DNA from: Bacteroidota bacterium
GTDB lineage: Bacteria > Bacteroidota > Bacteroidia > Chitinophagales > Chitinophagaceae
Reading direction: 5' to 3'
NCBI GenBank assembly: GCA_018267515.1
Contig: JAFDYJ010000002.1
Span: 62,001 to 126,000, forward strand
Length of the DNA stretch: 64,000 bases
Shown: positions 8,580 to 16,502 of the stretch, in pieces
How positions within the stretch are numbered: position 1 is the first letter of the stretch
How the letters are laid out: every line of letters starts with the position of its first letter
Notes under the pieces: model-generated
Databases searched by the model: none
Told to the model about the DNA's origin: nothing
Seen by the model: the letters and a program-made list of their open reading frames with translations, nothing else
Made by a program: the position numbers and the translations under genes

Positions 8580-9740
8580 ATGAATAAAAAATTCATTTTG
8601 CTGATCCCGGTTTTATTTTTTTTGATCTCTTATTCCCAGAAACCAAGGGCAAGAGACTGGGGAATTCCTTTTAATGGAATGACAGGAAAATATAATGCCA
8701 TTACGGATGTAAAAGGAGTAGAGGTTGGCTATAGTACCATCATAAGCGGAACGGGTTTAAACGTAAGGGGAAAAGGACCGGTGCGAACCGGGGTGACAGC
8801 TATCTTGCCCCGGGGGAAGAATAACAACCCGGTATTTGCAAACTGGTATTCGCTTAATGGTAACGGTGAAATGACCGGGACAACCTGGATCACGGAATCA
8901 GGGTTTTTAGAAACTCCCATCATGATAACAAATACCAATAGTGTCGGTGTGGTCAGGGATGCCGTTTTAAAATGGTTTGTAAAAACCGGTTGGTACAAAG
9001 AAAATTTCTGGTACACCTATCCTGTTGTAGCCGAAACCTATGACGGTTTCTTAAACGATATTTATGGATTTCATGTAAAAGAAGAAAATGCTTTCCAGGC
9101 ATTGGATGGCGCCACCGGTGGAGTACTGCAGGAAGGAAATGTGGGTGGGGGGACCGGCATGATGTGCCTGGGCTTTAAAGGTGGAACCGGCACCTCATCC
9201 CGTGTAGTGAAAATAAAAGATTCCAGCTATACGGTGGGTGTATTAGTTCAATCCAATTTCGGTTCTAAAAGAAATTTTACAATTGCAGGAGTGCCGGTAG
9301 GCAAAGAATTAAAAGACACTTTAAACTATGAAATGAAAGCTCCTCCCTCCTTTAAATCCGAAGGAGATGGGTCCATCATTGTAGTGGTTGCCACAGATGC
9401 TCCCTTATTGCCGCACCAGTTAAAGAGAATTGCAGCCCGGGTGCCGATAAGTGTCGGGATTGTCGGTGGCCGGGGTGAAAACGGTTCCGGAGATATTTTC
9501 ATCGCTTTTTCCACCGGGAATCAAACCGCATTTCAACGGAATAATTTTACTCAACTCACCGAACTGCCGAATGATTTAATTAATCCTTTGTTTGATGCCA
9601 CTGTACAGGCTGTTGAAGAAGCGATAATCAATGCAATGGTGGCAGCAGAAACTATGGAAGGTATCAATGGCAATAAGGCGTATGGGCTTCCCCGGGATTT
9701 AGTTATCGGTTTGCTGAAAAAATATAACCGGATAAAATAA
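8580..9740 (+). CDS. P1-family aminopeptidase (DmpA/BapA-like), secreted
   Basis: This 386-aa N-terminal nucleophile hydrolase belongs to peptidase family P1 (L-aminopeptidase/D-esterase). Such enzymes cleave themselves at a Gly-Ser bond to give an alpha and a beta chain. MNKKFILLIPVLFFLISYS is a signal peptide. Family blocks seen are the start (KYNAITDVKGVEVGYSTI), GPVRTGVTAILPRG, GGVLQEGNVGGGTGMMC and the self-cleavage site GDGSIIVVVATDAPL, where Gly264-Ser265 should be the scissile bond and Ser265 the nucleophile. GIVGGRGENGSGDIFIAFST follows. It stands alone between the efflux operon and the defence island. The natural substrate, likely short or beta-amino peptides, is unknown. Confidence 0.93.
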   Translation: MNKKFILLIPVLFFLISYSQKPRARDWGIPFNGMTGKYNAITDVKGVEVGYSTIISGTGLNVRGKGPVRTGVTAILPRGKNNNPVFANWYSLNGNGEMTGTTWITESGFLETPIMITNTNSVGVVRDAVLKWFVKTGWYKENFWYTYPVVAETYDGFLNDIYGFHVKEENAFQALDGATGGVLQEGNVGGGTGMMCLGFKGGTGTSSRVVKIKDSSYTVGVLVQSNFGSKRNFTIAGVPVGKELKDTLNYEMKAPPSFKSEGDGSIIVVVATDAPLLPHQLKRIAARVPISVGIVGGRGENGSGDIFIAFSTGNQTAFQRNNFTQLTELPNDLINPLFDATVQAVEEAIINAMVAAETMEGINGNKAYGLPRDLVIGLLKKYNRIK

Positions 9741-9781
9741 CAGCGACGGAAAGTTTGCTGATTTTTATCTCCTTGAATTTT

Positions 9782-9870
9782 GTTCTGCGAAACATTTTGT
9801 TTTGCAGTATTATGTTATCGCTTAAAGCGATGGAATAAGCTTTCGAATCTGTAAGATTCGAAGAGCATGG
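9782..9870. repeat. 89-bp direct repeat, left copy, flanking the defence island
   Basis: This 89-bp sequence matches 19978-20066 in the same orientation, without gaps, with 7 mismatches by my hand alignment (about 92% identity). It contains three potential hairpins in a row: TGCGAAACA/TGTTTTGCA, ATCGCTT/AAGCGAT and TTCGAATCT/AGATTCGAA. Just after it, at 9871-9901, the motif GATTCGAAGAGCATG partly repeats. The copy lies between the P1 peptidase gene and the last gene of the island. It may be an attachment or recombination footprint, or a dispersed palindromic element. Confidence 0.85.
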
Positions 9871-9909
9871 AGAGCATGGGATTCGAAGAGCATGTGCATG
9901 TGATGACTT

Positions 9910-10695
9910 TCATTCCTGGTATAAGTTGAACTCAAACTTTGTTCTGTCTAAAGGATGATTGTCCTGGAATGAATTTAGTGTTTTTGGGAAAACTCTTTTG
10001 TTATCACTAAACAAACTTGTCTGGTTGTTAAAGGAATAAGAATGTTTTAATATTCGGAACAGAATATGGTTTTTGATTTCATTGAAAATGCTTTGGTAAA
10101 AATCATTATCTACAACACTGTTTTTTTCAAGCAACACTTTTAAAAGCGCTGTGGAATTTGTTTGCTTTCCTGCAAGTTCATATTTAAGCCATTCCATTTT
10201 TAATTCGTCTGGCCCATTTGTTGAAAGAAGAAGTAAAATACTCTCATCGGCACAGTCATGGTTGTGATAAACATTTAATTCAACCGCTTCCTTCAAATAA
10301 TCATTTTCAAAATCAAGTAACGGAGCAATTACCGAAACACTTTGAAGCATGAAAACACGAGTTGTCGATTGCATACAAGCGATATTTTCAAGCAAAGGAA
10401 TCAGATAATTTTCATCACCTGTTAAAACATAAGCCGCTCCCTGCAATGCGGCTATTCTCATCCAACCATGAACATTGTAATTTTCCTTTATCCTTATTTC
10501 ATCAACAAAACTTGTTATGGCAGTTAAATTAGTTTTAGAAACATTCTCCGTGCAGTAATAACATAGCCATTCAATAGAAAGAGAACTGAGGTCTTGTGAA
10601 ACAGGAATGGGGGCTAAATCAAAATCCTGTTTGAACTGCTCAAGCTCAGTTTCAATTACAAAGTTTACAATATCGGTTACCTGTTTTTTATACAT
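9910..10695 (-). CDS. Unrecognised 261-aa protein, last gene of defence operon
   Basis: I do not recognise a family. The protein is soluble, with no signal peptide or membrane helix, and appears helical. Stretches such as WMRIAALQGAAYVLTGDENYLIPLLENIA and QSVSVIAPLLDFENDYLKEAVELNV give it an alpha-solenoid (HEAT-like) look. The last 50 residues are polar and Phe/Asn rich. Its ATG lies inside the end of the methylase gene: the start at 10695 and the methylase stop at 10688 overlap by 8 nt, which implies translational coupling and a shared function. It may be a specificity, structural or immunity subunit of the restriction-type system. That is inference from position only. Confidence 0.75.
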   Translation of the reverse strand: MYKKQVTDIVNFVIETELEQFKQDFDLAPIPVSQDLSSLSIEWLCYYCTENVSKTNLTAITSFVDEIRIKENYNVHGWMRIAALQGAAYVLTGDENYLIPLLENIACMQSTTRVFMLQSVSVIAPLLDFENDYLKEAVELNVYHNHDCADESILLLLSTNGPDELKMEWLKYELAGKQTNSTALLKVLLEKNSVVDNDFYQSIFNEIKNHILFRILKHSYSFNNQTSLFSDNKRVFPKTLNSFQDNHPLDRTKFEFNLYQE

Positions 10696-13600
10696 GTGTG
10701 CCTTCTATAATTTTTACCTCTTCCACTTCCTGCATTTTTTGCATGGCTATGCTCACCGGATGCTTTGGGTCTGATAATGCTGCGTAAACTTTCTCAATCG
10801 CTTTCAGGTTCTTTTCGTCTTCACCTTCCCTTAGCTCCGGCAAATTGCTTAAGTGTTTCAGCACTTCGCAGTTTGCGTTTTGTATGGCTTCGGGTAAATA
10901 CAATTCATAAACCATTGCATCAATGAGGCGTTCGAAGAAGGATGAATCTTTGTTTTGTTTTTTAAGGTTGATAATGCAATCACAAATACGAATAAATGGT
11001 ATTTGACTTTCTTTATCAATTTTCTTAATGACCATACTTGAAAGATTCGGAGCACTATACAATAAATAACCTCCTTGCATTTTTAATCCTTCAAAAAAGC
11101 ATTCGAAAATAAATTGAAAGAGTTTGGAATTAACCCAACATAAAATATACTTAGCATCAAAAGCATCTGAAAAGGAATGAAAACAATTCGTGTTGATAGA
11201 CGCATACTCTCCTTCACTATCATAAAACGCTTCTGTTTCTATCGCAATTTTTGCAAATAGAATTTTTTCTGAGGAATATAGTTGGTGACGATTTTCGCTA
11301 ATTTCTTTTGTTTTAAACGGTAAAAATGGCTTCTTAAATTTTTCCCCCTTATCAGTAAGAAATTCTTTACCCCATAAATTAGCATATCTATCAATCGTCC
11401 CTGTATTAATTAACTTGTAGCCTGATTTTTCATTTATCAAGTCATGATATAAATCCGCTTCTGAGGCTGTAGAGGTAGCATTTATCAAACAGGCTTTTGT
11501 AATCGAAACACTTTGATTGAAAACTTTTTCTGTTATACCAATCTTATTATTTAATAAGAAACCCCAGATATAGCCTTCTGTAAAATCAAGCTTTTCGGAT
11601 GTGACATACTTGAAGACCAGGTCGTGAATTTCATTATCAAATTTGCCAACACAAATTCGATAGCTCTTCAATTTCTTCTTCTTAATAAATGATAATACAG
11701 GATATGTACTTGCTGATTCAAACACTCTCACATCTGAATAATCGACCAGCAAATGCAATACAGCATTTTCGAAAATGAACTTTCGCAATGCTTCACCATA
11801 ACTCGCTGATAAATATCTATTGGGAGAGATATATGAAAGTATCCCATGTTCTTTGCACAATTTGACACCTTTTTCAAAAAAATAAATGTAGAAATCAACC
11901 GTTCCTTTAGCGGTTAAATAATGAGACTTCAGGTAATCATATTCTGATTTTGAAATTAATTTTTTTAATTCCAGAGCACTTACATAAGGCGGATTCCCTA
12001 TTACCACATCAAAACCCTCTTTCAATCCAAACATCCACTCCATATCAAAGAAACTCGCAGAAGCATTCTGGTCATAAGGGTTCCATTCAGCAACTTTTTT
12101 TGCGGTGGCGGGTTGCAGGTCGTGGTTGGTTACAAGCAATTGGGCTAACTCATCTCTTAGTTGTTTGTCTTTTTCCCGGCAATTGGCTTTTCGTTTGGGT
12201 GTCCGGGCTTCAAAGTAATCATGTCTTATTTTTTTCAATTGCTCTTTCTTCTTTTCTATTTCAGGATTGGTAAAAAGGTTGGCATGTTCTTTTTCCAACG
12301 CTATCAAAGTGTTTGCCGCCACAAACTTTGTTTCCAGGTTGGGCAATGGTCTTACACCCATATTTGTCTGAATCGCTGATTGCCACAGATTATCTGATTT
12401 CACAGATTGCTGTAATTGCTGATAATTGTATTTGTTTTTCTGGTCAACTATAAGTGAGATAAAAAATCGAAGTTTTGAAATCTGCACGGCAATGGGTTGT
12501 ATGTCCACTCCGTAAATGCAGTTTTCAATCAGGTAGAGTTTTCTGCCGTAGTCTAATTCATTATTTTCAAATGCTTCTTTAATGGCATCAATGGCGGCTT
12601 CACGGCTGGGTAAATCATCAATAGCGCTTGCCTTTTCAATTTGCCTTTGCTCCCACAATTCATTCTTCGGGTCAAGCTTGTGCAGTATATGAACCAGCTT
12701 GTGCAAAATACCCATAGGGAAAGCGCCGCTGCCACAGGCCGGGTCAATAATTTTTATATTGTCAATGGCATGGATGAGTTTCTCTTTTTCTGCATTTGAG
12801 AACTTTAAATCGTTATCTGAATAAGAAAGCAGGGTGCGAAGCCTCATGGTATCAGAAGCATCCCTGCTTCTGTTCTCTCCGGAAGCTGAGAAGCTTCCGG
12901 TACTTTCGCTCTCACCGGATGCTAAGAAGCTTCCGGCACTAAGGCCTGCCTTTACAGGATTTTGCCTTATATAATTTCTTATTGCCTGCAAGGCTTTTTC
13001 ATTGCGTACAATATGATCATAAGATTCATGCATCCATAGTTGCCCCTTTTTTCCAATCTTTTCATTAATCTTATTAGCAGTGAAAGATTTCCAGGAATGA
13101 AGAATATCAGGGAGTTTGTTTTCTCCAATGGGTTTTACCAGCACATGAACATGATTGGGCATAATAATCCAGTCGTCCAATTCATAGCGTTGATGATTGA
13201 AATGCAGCATGGCATTGGCTACAATTTCAGCATTGGCTTTATCTTTTAAAACACAGCTCCCTTTACCGGCATTAAGAAGTGTTTCAACCCGTTCCGAGAA
13301 TAAACGATAATACTCTTTTAACTCTTCTTTTGTGTAAGTTTCAGAAGCATCCCTGCTTCTGTTTTTAGTGGTATCAGTTATATTGCCAGGTACTTTGCTT
13401 TTGTGTTTTTTCAGCCATAGTTCCCTTTCTGATTTTATTTGTTCTGCAACATCAGCAGGAATAGAATCAGCCAGCCTGAATGTAATGAAGTACCAGACAT
13501 TTTCCTGTTGCCAGTGAGGCAGGTTCCCCTGATGTATTTGTATTTCGTTGTTGGGATTGAAAAAGGTTTCCAAAGCATCTTGCTTTGGGTCCAAGCCCTG

Positions 13601-15166
13601 GGTAATAGTCTGGACACTTTTCTCCAAGCCCTGAGCAGGGATTCTCAGGGTACTCTGCAGATACGCCAATAAACTTTCATCCACCATGTAATTCACAATC
13701 TCTCTCGGAGTGTAGAAACTTCCGGTTTGTTTCCGTGCCGTGGTTTGTGTTTCGGGATTGTAATTCGCCAAAAGATTTTCAAAAACTTTTCCCAACAACT
13801 CAGGGTCAAGCGCCACTTCTTCTTCAATGGGTGTGTTCTCTGCAATCGTAAACTTATAACTGCTGAGAATGTCAATCAGCCCCCGAACTTTTTCCTTGCT
13901 CTTTTTCGGAGTGCCATACACTTTGCTGAGGTCAACTGTTTTTTCTTTTTCGGAAAAGAAAAGTTCATCAGGCACTTTCAATACATTATCATCCCTGTCG
14001 CTGAAACCATCAATACGAACAGGTTTTAGCTTCCCGCTTATCTCAATCTGCTTATCCAAACATTCAAACAAACCACCATTCAAAAATGGAATCGGGTCAA
14101 AGTATTTTTCAAGTGTCTCCTTAGGTTTTACAAATTCCTTTTCATAACGAAAAAGATTGTGAATAAAGTAATGGTTGCTTTGCGTTTTGTCGGCTGCACT
14201 TCTGAATTTCCTTTTGCCCATTTCGGTGTTCAGCGTTGCAAAGAATAAATTTTGAAGTATGGCTTTGTAGTAAGTGCTTTTGTTTTTGTCTGTGTATTTC
14301 AGCAGCGCTTTTAATTTCTTTTCATCAAACAAATCTTCGGGCACTAAATTTTTCTCTTTCAAAAACCAGGCGAACATCAGTCGTGTAATGAGTCGGATAA
14401 CCCCGGTGGCATTGCGGATTTCTTTGTCTTCCATTTCATCATCAGGGAACACAACTTTGGTTGTAGCCCAGAAATACCAGTTTGCCAGTTCGTTGAAAAA
14501 TCTTTTGTTGAGTTCTTTGATGTCAAGTGTTTTCTGCCAGGCGTTGTGCAACTCAACAAAATTTGTGAACTGAAATTTTTCTTTGAGTTCATCAAATGAA
14601 AGGTCAAACAGGATTTCAATATGTGCCCTGTGTGGGTTTGCAATGTTGATGTCTTTTATCTGCGTTACTTTCTCCAAAACATCTTTGCTTTCATCCCGCT
14701 TGTGCAGCCTGCGGTTAATGACAGATAATGTAAGTGTATCTCCATGTTTAAATAAAATCATTGCAGGCATGGGGAACAAGCGGTTCACTTCACGGGTGAT
14801 GAGTGAAAGTTCAGTTCTTGAATAACTGTCTTTGCTTAACTCAATGGCAAAAAACAAATAGGTTTCAATTATGGTGCTGTCAACTTTCTTGGTGTCAAAC
14901 AAAGAAGTATGTTTCAGCACTTCTTCTTTTGAAAGTTGGAAAAGCAAATCCACATATTTCCATTCTGTAAATTTTGCTTTGGTTTCGTCAAAGCGTTTAT
15001 CGGTTGAAACGAAAGTGTCTCTGAATTCTTCTTTTGTTTTTTTATGCAGCGGCGCCTGCCGTTCGGTAACATAACCCAACGCCTGAAAAAGCGATAAGGC
15101 ATTTGAAGTGAAGTTGCCGGAGAAAAATGTTTGAATCGCAGATTTTATTTGATTTTTGGATTCCAC
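10688..15166 (-). CDS. Eco57I-type N6-adenine methylase/R-M protein with in-frame RAYT transposase insertion
   Basis: This is a 1492-aa chimera, with the start taken as GTG at 15166. Residues 1 to about 475 are the N-terminal region of large Eco57I-like R-M proteins. GSFYTPREIVNYMVDE (482-497) is methylase motif X, DPACGSGAF (808-816) is motif I for AdoMet binding, and NPPY (1058-1061) is the catalytic motif IV of N6-adenine methylases; a target-recognition-like region follows to the end. Between motifs X and I, residues about 508-774 are foreign: a REP-associated Y1 transposase domain with its own HUH and Tyr motifs and Ser/Gly-rich linkers encoded by palindromes. Without it the protein would be about 1225 aa. 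No stop or frameshift was found. It starts 3 nt after the GxxExxY gene and overlaps the 261-aa gene. It should methylate DNA for a restriction or BREX-like defence. Whether the insertion is tolerated is unknown. Confidence 0.88.
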   Translation of the reverse strand: MESKNQIKSAIQTFFSGNFTSNALSLFQALGYVTERQAPLHKKTKEEFRDTFVSTDKRFDETKAKFTEWKYVDLLFQLSKEEVLKHTSLFDTKKVDSTIIETYLFFAIELSKDSYSRTELSLITREVNRLFPMPAMILFKHGDTLTLSVINRRLHKRDESKDVLEKVTQIKDINIANPHRAHIEILFDLSFDELKEKFQFTNFVELHNAWQKTLDIKELNKRFFNELANWYFWATTKVVFPDDEMEDKEIRNATGVIRLITRLMFAWFLKEKNLVPEDLFDEKKLKALLKYTDKNKSTYYKAILQNLFFATLNTEMGKRKFRSAADKTQSNHYFIHNLFRYEKEFVKPKETLEKYFDPIPFLNGGLFECLDKQIEISGKLKPVRIDGFSDRDDNVLKVPDELFFSEKEKTVDLSKVYGTPKKSKEKVRGLIDILSSYKFTIAENTPIEEEVALDPELLGKVFENLLANYNPETQTTARKQTGSFYTPREIVNYMVDESLLAYLQSTLRIPAQGLEKSVQTITQGLDPKQDALETFFNPNNEIQIHQGNLPHWQQENVWYFITFRLADSIPADVAEQIKSERELWLKKHKSKVPGNITDTTKNRSRDASETYTKEELKEYYRLFSERVETLLNAGKGSCVLKDKANAEIVANAMLHFNHQRYELDDWIIMPNHVHVLVKPIGENKLPDILHSWKSFTANKINEKIGKKGQLWMHESYDHIVRNEKALQAIRNYIRQNPVKAGLSAGSFLASGESESTGSFSASGENRSRDASDTMRLRTLLSYSDNDLKFSNAEKEKLIHAIDNIKIIDPACGSGAFPMGILHKLVHILHKLDPKNELWEQRQIEKASAIDDLPSREAAIDAIKEAFENNELDYGRKLYLIENCIYGVDIQPIAVQISKLRFFISLIVDQKNKYNYQQLQQSVKSDNLWQSAIQTNMGVRPLPNLETKFVAANTLIALEKEHANLFTNPEIEKKKEQLKKIRHDYFEARTPKRKANCREKDKQLRDELAQLLVTNHDLQPATAKKVAEWNPYDQNASASFFDMEWMFGLKEGFDVVIGNPPYVSALELKKLISKSEYDYLKSHYLTAKGTVDFYIYFFEKGVKLCKEHGILSYISPNRYLSASYGEALRKFIFENAVLHLLVDYSDVRVFESASTYPVLSFIKKKKLKSYRICVGKFDNEIHDLVFKYVTSEKLDFTEGYIWGFLLNNKIGITEKVFNQSVSITKACLINATSTASEADLYHDLINEKSGYKLINTGTIDRYANLWGKEFLTDKGEKFKKPFLPFKTKEISENRHQLYSSEKILFAKIAIETEAFYDSEGEYASINTNCFHSFSDAFDAKYILCWVNSKLFQFIFECFFEGLKMQGGYLLYSAPNLSSMVIKKIDKESQIPFIRICDCIINLKKQNKDSSFFERLIDAMVYELYLPEAIQNANCEVLKHLSNLPELREGEDEKNLKAIEKVYAALSDPKHPVSIAMQKMQEVEEVKIIEGTHV
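12852..12874. repeat. REP-like palindrome, 23-bp copy downstream of the RAYT domain
   Basis: The inverted repeat CAGAAGCA-TCCC-TGCTTCTG is embedded in a 23-bp sequence that recurs identically at 13341-13363, 489 bp away in the same orientation. In the chimera this copy encodes part of the linker ENRSRDAS that follows the transposase domain. Confidence 0.8.
12879..12936. repeat. Two further related palindromes (CCGGAAGCT/AGCTTCCGG type)
   Basis: Bases 12879-12900 form a perfect 9-bp inverted repeat, CCGGAAGCT and AGCTTCCGG, with a GAGA loop. Bases 12915-12936 repeat the design with one mismatch and an AAGA loop. They encode the Ser/Gly-rich stretch around SAGSFLASGESESTGSFSAS (residues 743-762) next to the transposase domain. 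Confidence 0.75.
13341..13363. repeat. REP-like palindrome, 23-bp copy within the RAYT domain
   Basis: This is the identical partner of 12852-12874, with 8-bp arms CAGAAGCA and TGCTTCTG around TCCC. It lies in the variable loop of the transposase domain and encodes KNRSRDASET (residues 601-610), the same RSRDAS string as the downstream copy. Confidence 0.8.
13570..13650. repeat. Palindromes at the upstream edge of the RAYT insertion
   Basis: CCAAAGCA/TGCTTTGG (13570-13577 and 13581-13588) and CCCTGAG/CTCAGGG (13629-13635 and 13644-13650) are perfect inverted repeats. TCCAAGCCCTG occurs twice between them as a direct repeat. They fall exactly where methylase similarity ends (after QSTL) and encode RIPAQGLEK and QGLDPKQDALE. 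Confidence 0.75.
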
Positions 15167-15169
15167 TGA

Positions 15170-15565
15170 TTATTCTTTTGATGTTAATACAAATCTTTTC
15201 CATTCTAAACTTTTTGCTCCAAAATTGATGAGTAGCCCTACTTCCAGTTTATATGCTTTGAGATAATTAAGAGTTTGTGCCCAATGCACCTCTTCTAATT
15301 TGCTCAACGCTTTTATTTCTACCAGCACCTTTTCTTCAACTACAAAATCAGCTCTTCTTGTGCCAATGGGTTCAGATAAATCTTTATAGAATATATTTTG
15401 TTCAATTTCTCTTTGAAACTCTAATCCTGCTTTATAAAATTCAAAAGCAAGTGCTCTTTGGTATATCACTTCCTGAAAACCATTACCAGGAAATTTATGC
15501 ACTTCCATGGCAGCGCCAATTATTATATGAGTTATGTCAGCGTATTTATATTCTCCTTTTTCCAT
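15170..15565 (-). CDS. GxxExxY protein (PD-(D/E)XK nuclease-like)
   Basis: This 131-aa protein carries the name-giving motif GFQEVIY (Gly29-Glu32-Tyr35). A PD-(D/E)XK-type core follows: Asp73 in RRADFVVEE and Glu83-Ile-Lys85 in LVEIKA. The family is common in Bacteroidota and related to nucleases, but its biochemical role is not established to my knowledge. It starts about 45 nt after the BRO-N gene and ends 3 nt before the GTG of the methylase gene, so it is part of the operon. It could supply a nuclease activity to the defence system. It could equally be a passenger, as stand-alone copies of this family are frequent. Confidence 0.87.
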   Translation of the reverse strand: MEKGEYKYADITHIIIGAAMEVHKFPGNGFQEVIYQRALAFEFYKAGLEFQREIEQNIFYKDLSEPIGTRRADFVVEEKVLVEIKALSKLEEVHWAQTLNYLKAYKLEVGLLINFGAKSLEWKRFVLTSKE

Positions 15566-15610
15566 TTTTAATCAGTGCAATCTTTTAATCTGCTTAATCT
15601 GTGAATCAGA

Positions 15611-16453
15611 CTATTTTTTCTTCTTCTTAGTGCCGGGTAATTGCAAAACAGATTTTGCATTGATTGAGGTTACCACTTTTTTACCTGTTCTTGATTCCAG
15701 TTCTTTTCTTGCAACCTTTGCTACATCACCACCTTGCTTTGCTACCTTTTTGCTTTCTTCAAAATTTTTCGGATTGATTGCAACAGAAATATCTTTTGTT
15801 GATGCTTCTGCAAGCATATTTAAAATGAGTTCGGTGTTGGTCATATTGTCACGAAGATTTTCTTTCTTTAATCCTTTCAGTTTCTTATATGCCTTTGTTG
15901 TTTTATCACTCCATGCTTTGGTAATAATGTCGGTGAGTGTTGCAAACTGAAATCCTTCCTTGTAACCCCGCTTCTTCCATTCATCAGTTAGTTCTTTTCT
16001 TACTTCAATACTTTTCAGCCGCTGGTTAATCCAGTTTTCCGAATACCCAAGTTGAAGATATTCTTTCATTGCCCTGTCAATAGTTAGTTCAGGGTCTTGC
16101 ATTTCCTCCAATCTTTCAGCAGCCACTTGTGCTAACCAAAGTTTAAACGGTTCTGCCTTTGGTGAGGGTATTGATTGAATGAGGCGAAACAATTGCTCGG
16201 TGTCGGCAACATCGGTAAGATAAAATTTGCCATCAGCCGATTGCATTTTCAGTTGACTACAATTTGTAGCCAACTGACTTCCCTCTGCTTTAAGCCGTGT
16301 TTTAAGAACACTCCAGTATTTTCTTGGGTTGGGGCTTTCTGTGAGTATAGCAATAACATCAACAATGGATAAATACCACTTCTCATTTTCTTCATCCCAA
16401 AGGGTTCTTACCTTTTTACTCTCAAATATTTTTATTTCAGTTTCTTTTTTCAT
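15611..16453 (-). CDS. BRO-N domain / DinD-like antirepressor-type protein
   Basis: The 280-aa protein has an N-terminal BRO-N-like DNA-binding region: IKIFESKKVRTLWDEENEKW, then SIVDVIAILTESPNPRKYWSVLK. It continues with LTDVADTEQLFRLIQSIPSPKAEPFKLWLA (about residues 78-107), a block typical of phage antirepressors and DinD-like proteins. The remainder is helical and ends in a lysine-rich tail, PGTKKKKK. Proteins of this type are often found between restriction-modification genes in Bacteroidota. Here it sits between the helicase and the nuclease-like gene, all on one strand. It may act as a regulator or DNA-binding cofactor; its role in such loci is not known. The ATG at 16453 lies about 50 nt after the helicase stop, with a hairpin in between. 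Confidence 0.85.
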   Translation of the reverse strand: MKKETEIKIFESKKVRTLWDEENEKWYLSIVDVIAILTESPNPRKYWSVLKTRLKAEGSQLATNCSQLKMQSADGKFYLTDVADTEQLFRLIQSIPSPKAEPFKLWLAQVAAERLEEMQDPELTIDRAMKEYLQLGYSENWINQRLKSIEVRKELTDEWKKRGYKEGFQFATLTDIITKAWSDKTTKAYKKLKGLKKENLRDNMTNTELILNMLAEASTKDISVAINPKNFEESKKVAKQGGDVAKVARKELESRTGKKVVTSINAKSVLQLPGTKKKKK

Positions 16454-16469
16454 TGTCTGTAAATGTTTG

Positions 16470-16501
16470 AAACCATTTTGTTGATGCCAACAAAATGGTT
16501 T
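16470..16501 (-). promoter_or_regulatory. Perfect 14-bp hairpin between helicase and BRO-N genes
   Basis: AAACCATTTTGTTG (16470-16483) and its exact complement (16488-16501) surround the loop ATGC, 1 nt beyond the helicase stop codon. On the minus strand, the coding direction, it is not followed by a T-run; the T-run lies on the + strand side. It could therefore be a processing or mRNA-stabilising hairpin rather than a full terminator within the operon. Confidence 0.6.
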
Positions 16502-16502
16502 T

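Larger units (their letters stand above)
12845..13645 (-). mobile_element. REP-associated tyrosine transposase (RAYT, Y1/HUH) module inside the methylase ORF
   Basis: Residues about 508-774 of the methylase chimera form a recognisable RAYT. It begins FFNPNNEIQIHQGNLPHWQQ and continues YFITFRLADSIP, the usual N-terminus of these proteins. The metal-binding HUH motif is PNHVHVLV (His672, His674). QLWMHESYDHIVRNE and then NYIRQNPVKAGL carry the likely catalytic Tyr732. All key residues of a Y1 single-strand transposase are present, so the module looks intact. It has no ATG near its natural start and would be made only as part of the fusion, unless an internal TTG (for example in the codons for DALETFF) is used. 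Boundaries are inferred from where methylase similarity stops and resumes (QSTL before, RLRTLLSY after). Confidence 0.85.

Noticed and set aside
9841-9901. tRNA-like TTCGAATC sequence
   Set aside because: The string is part of a perfect hairpin in the direct repeat; no cloverleaf or acceptor stem can be built.
11950-14825. Several plus-strand ORFs of 60-107 codons opposite the methylase
   Set aside because: These are antisense shadows of the long coding frame, with Leu/Ser/Phe-rich translations and no family features.
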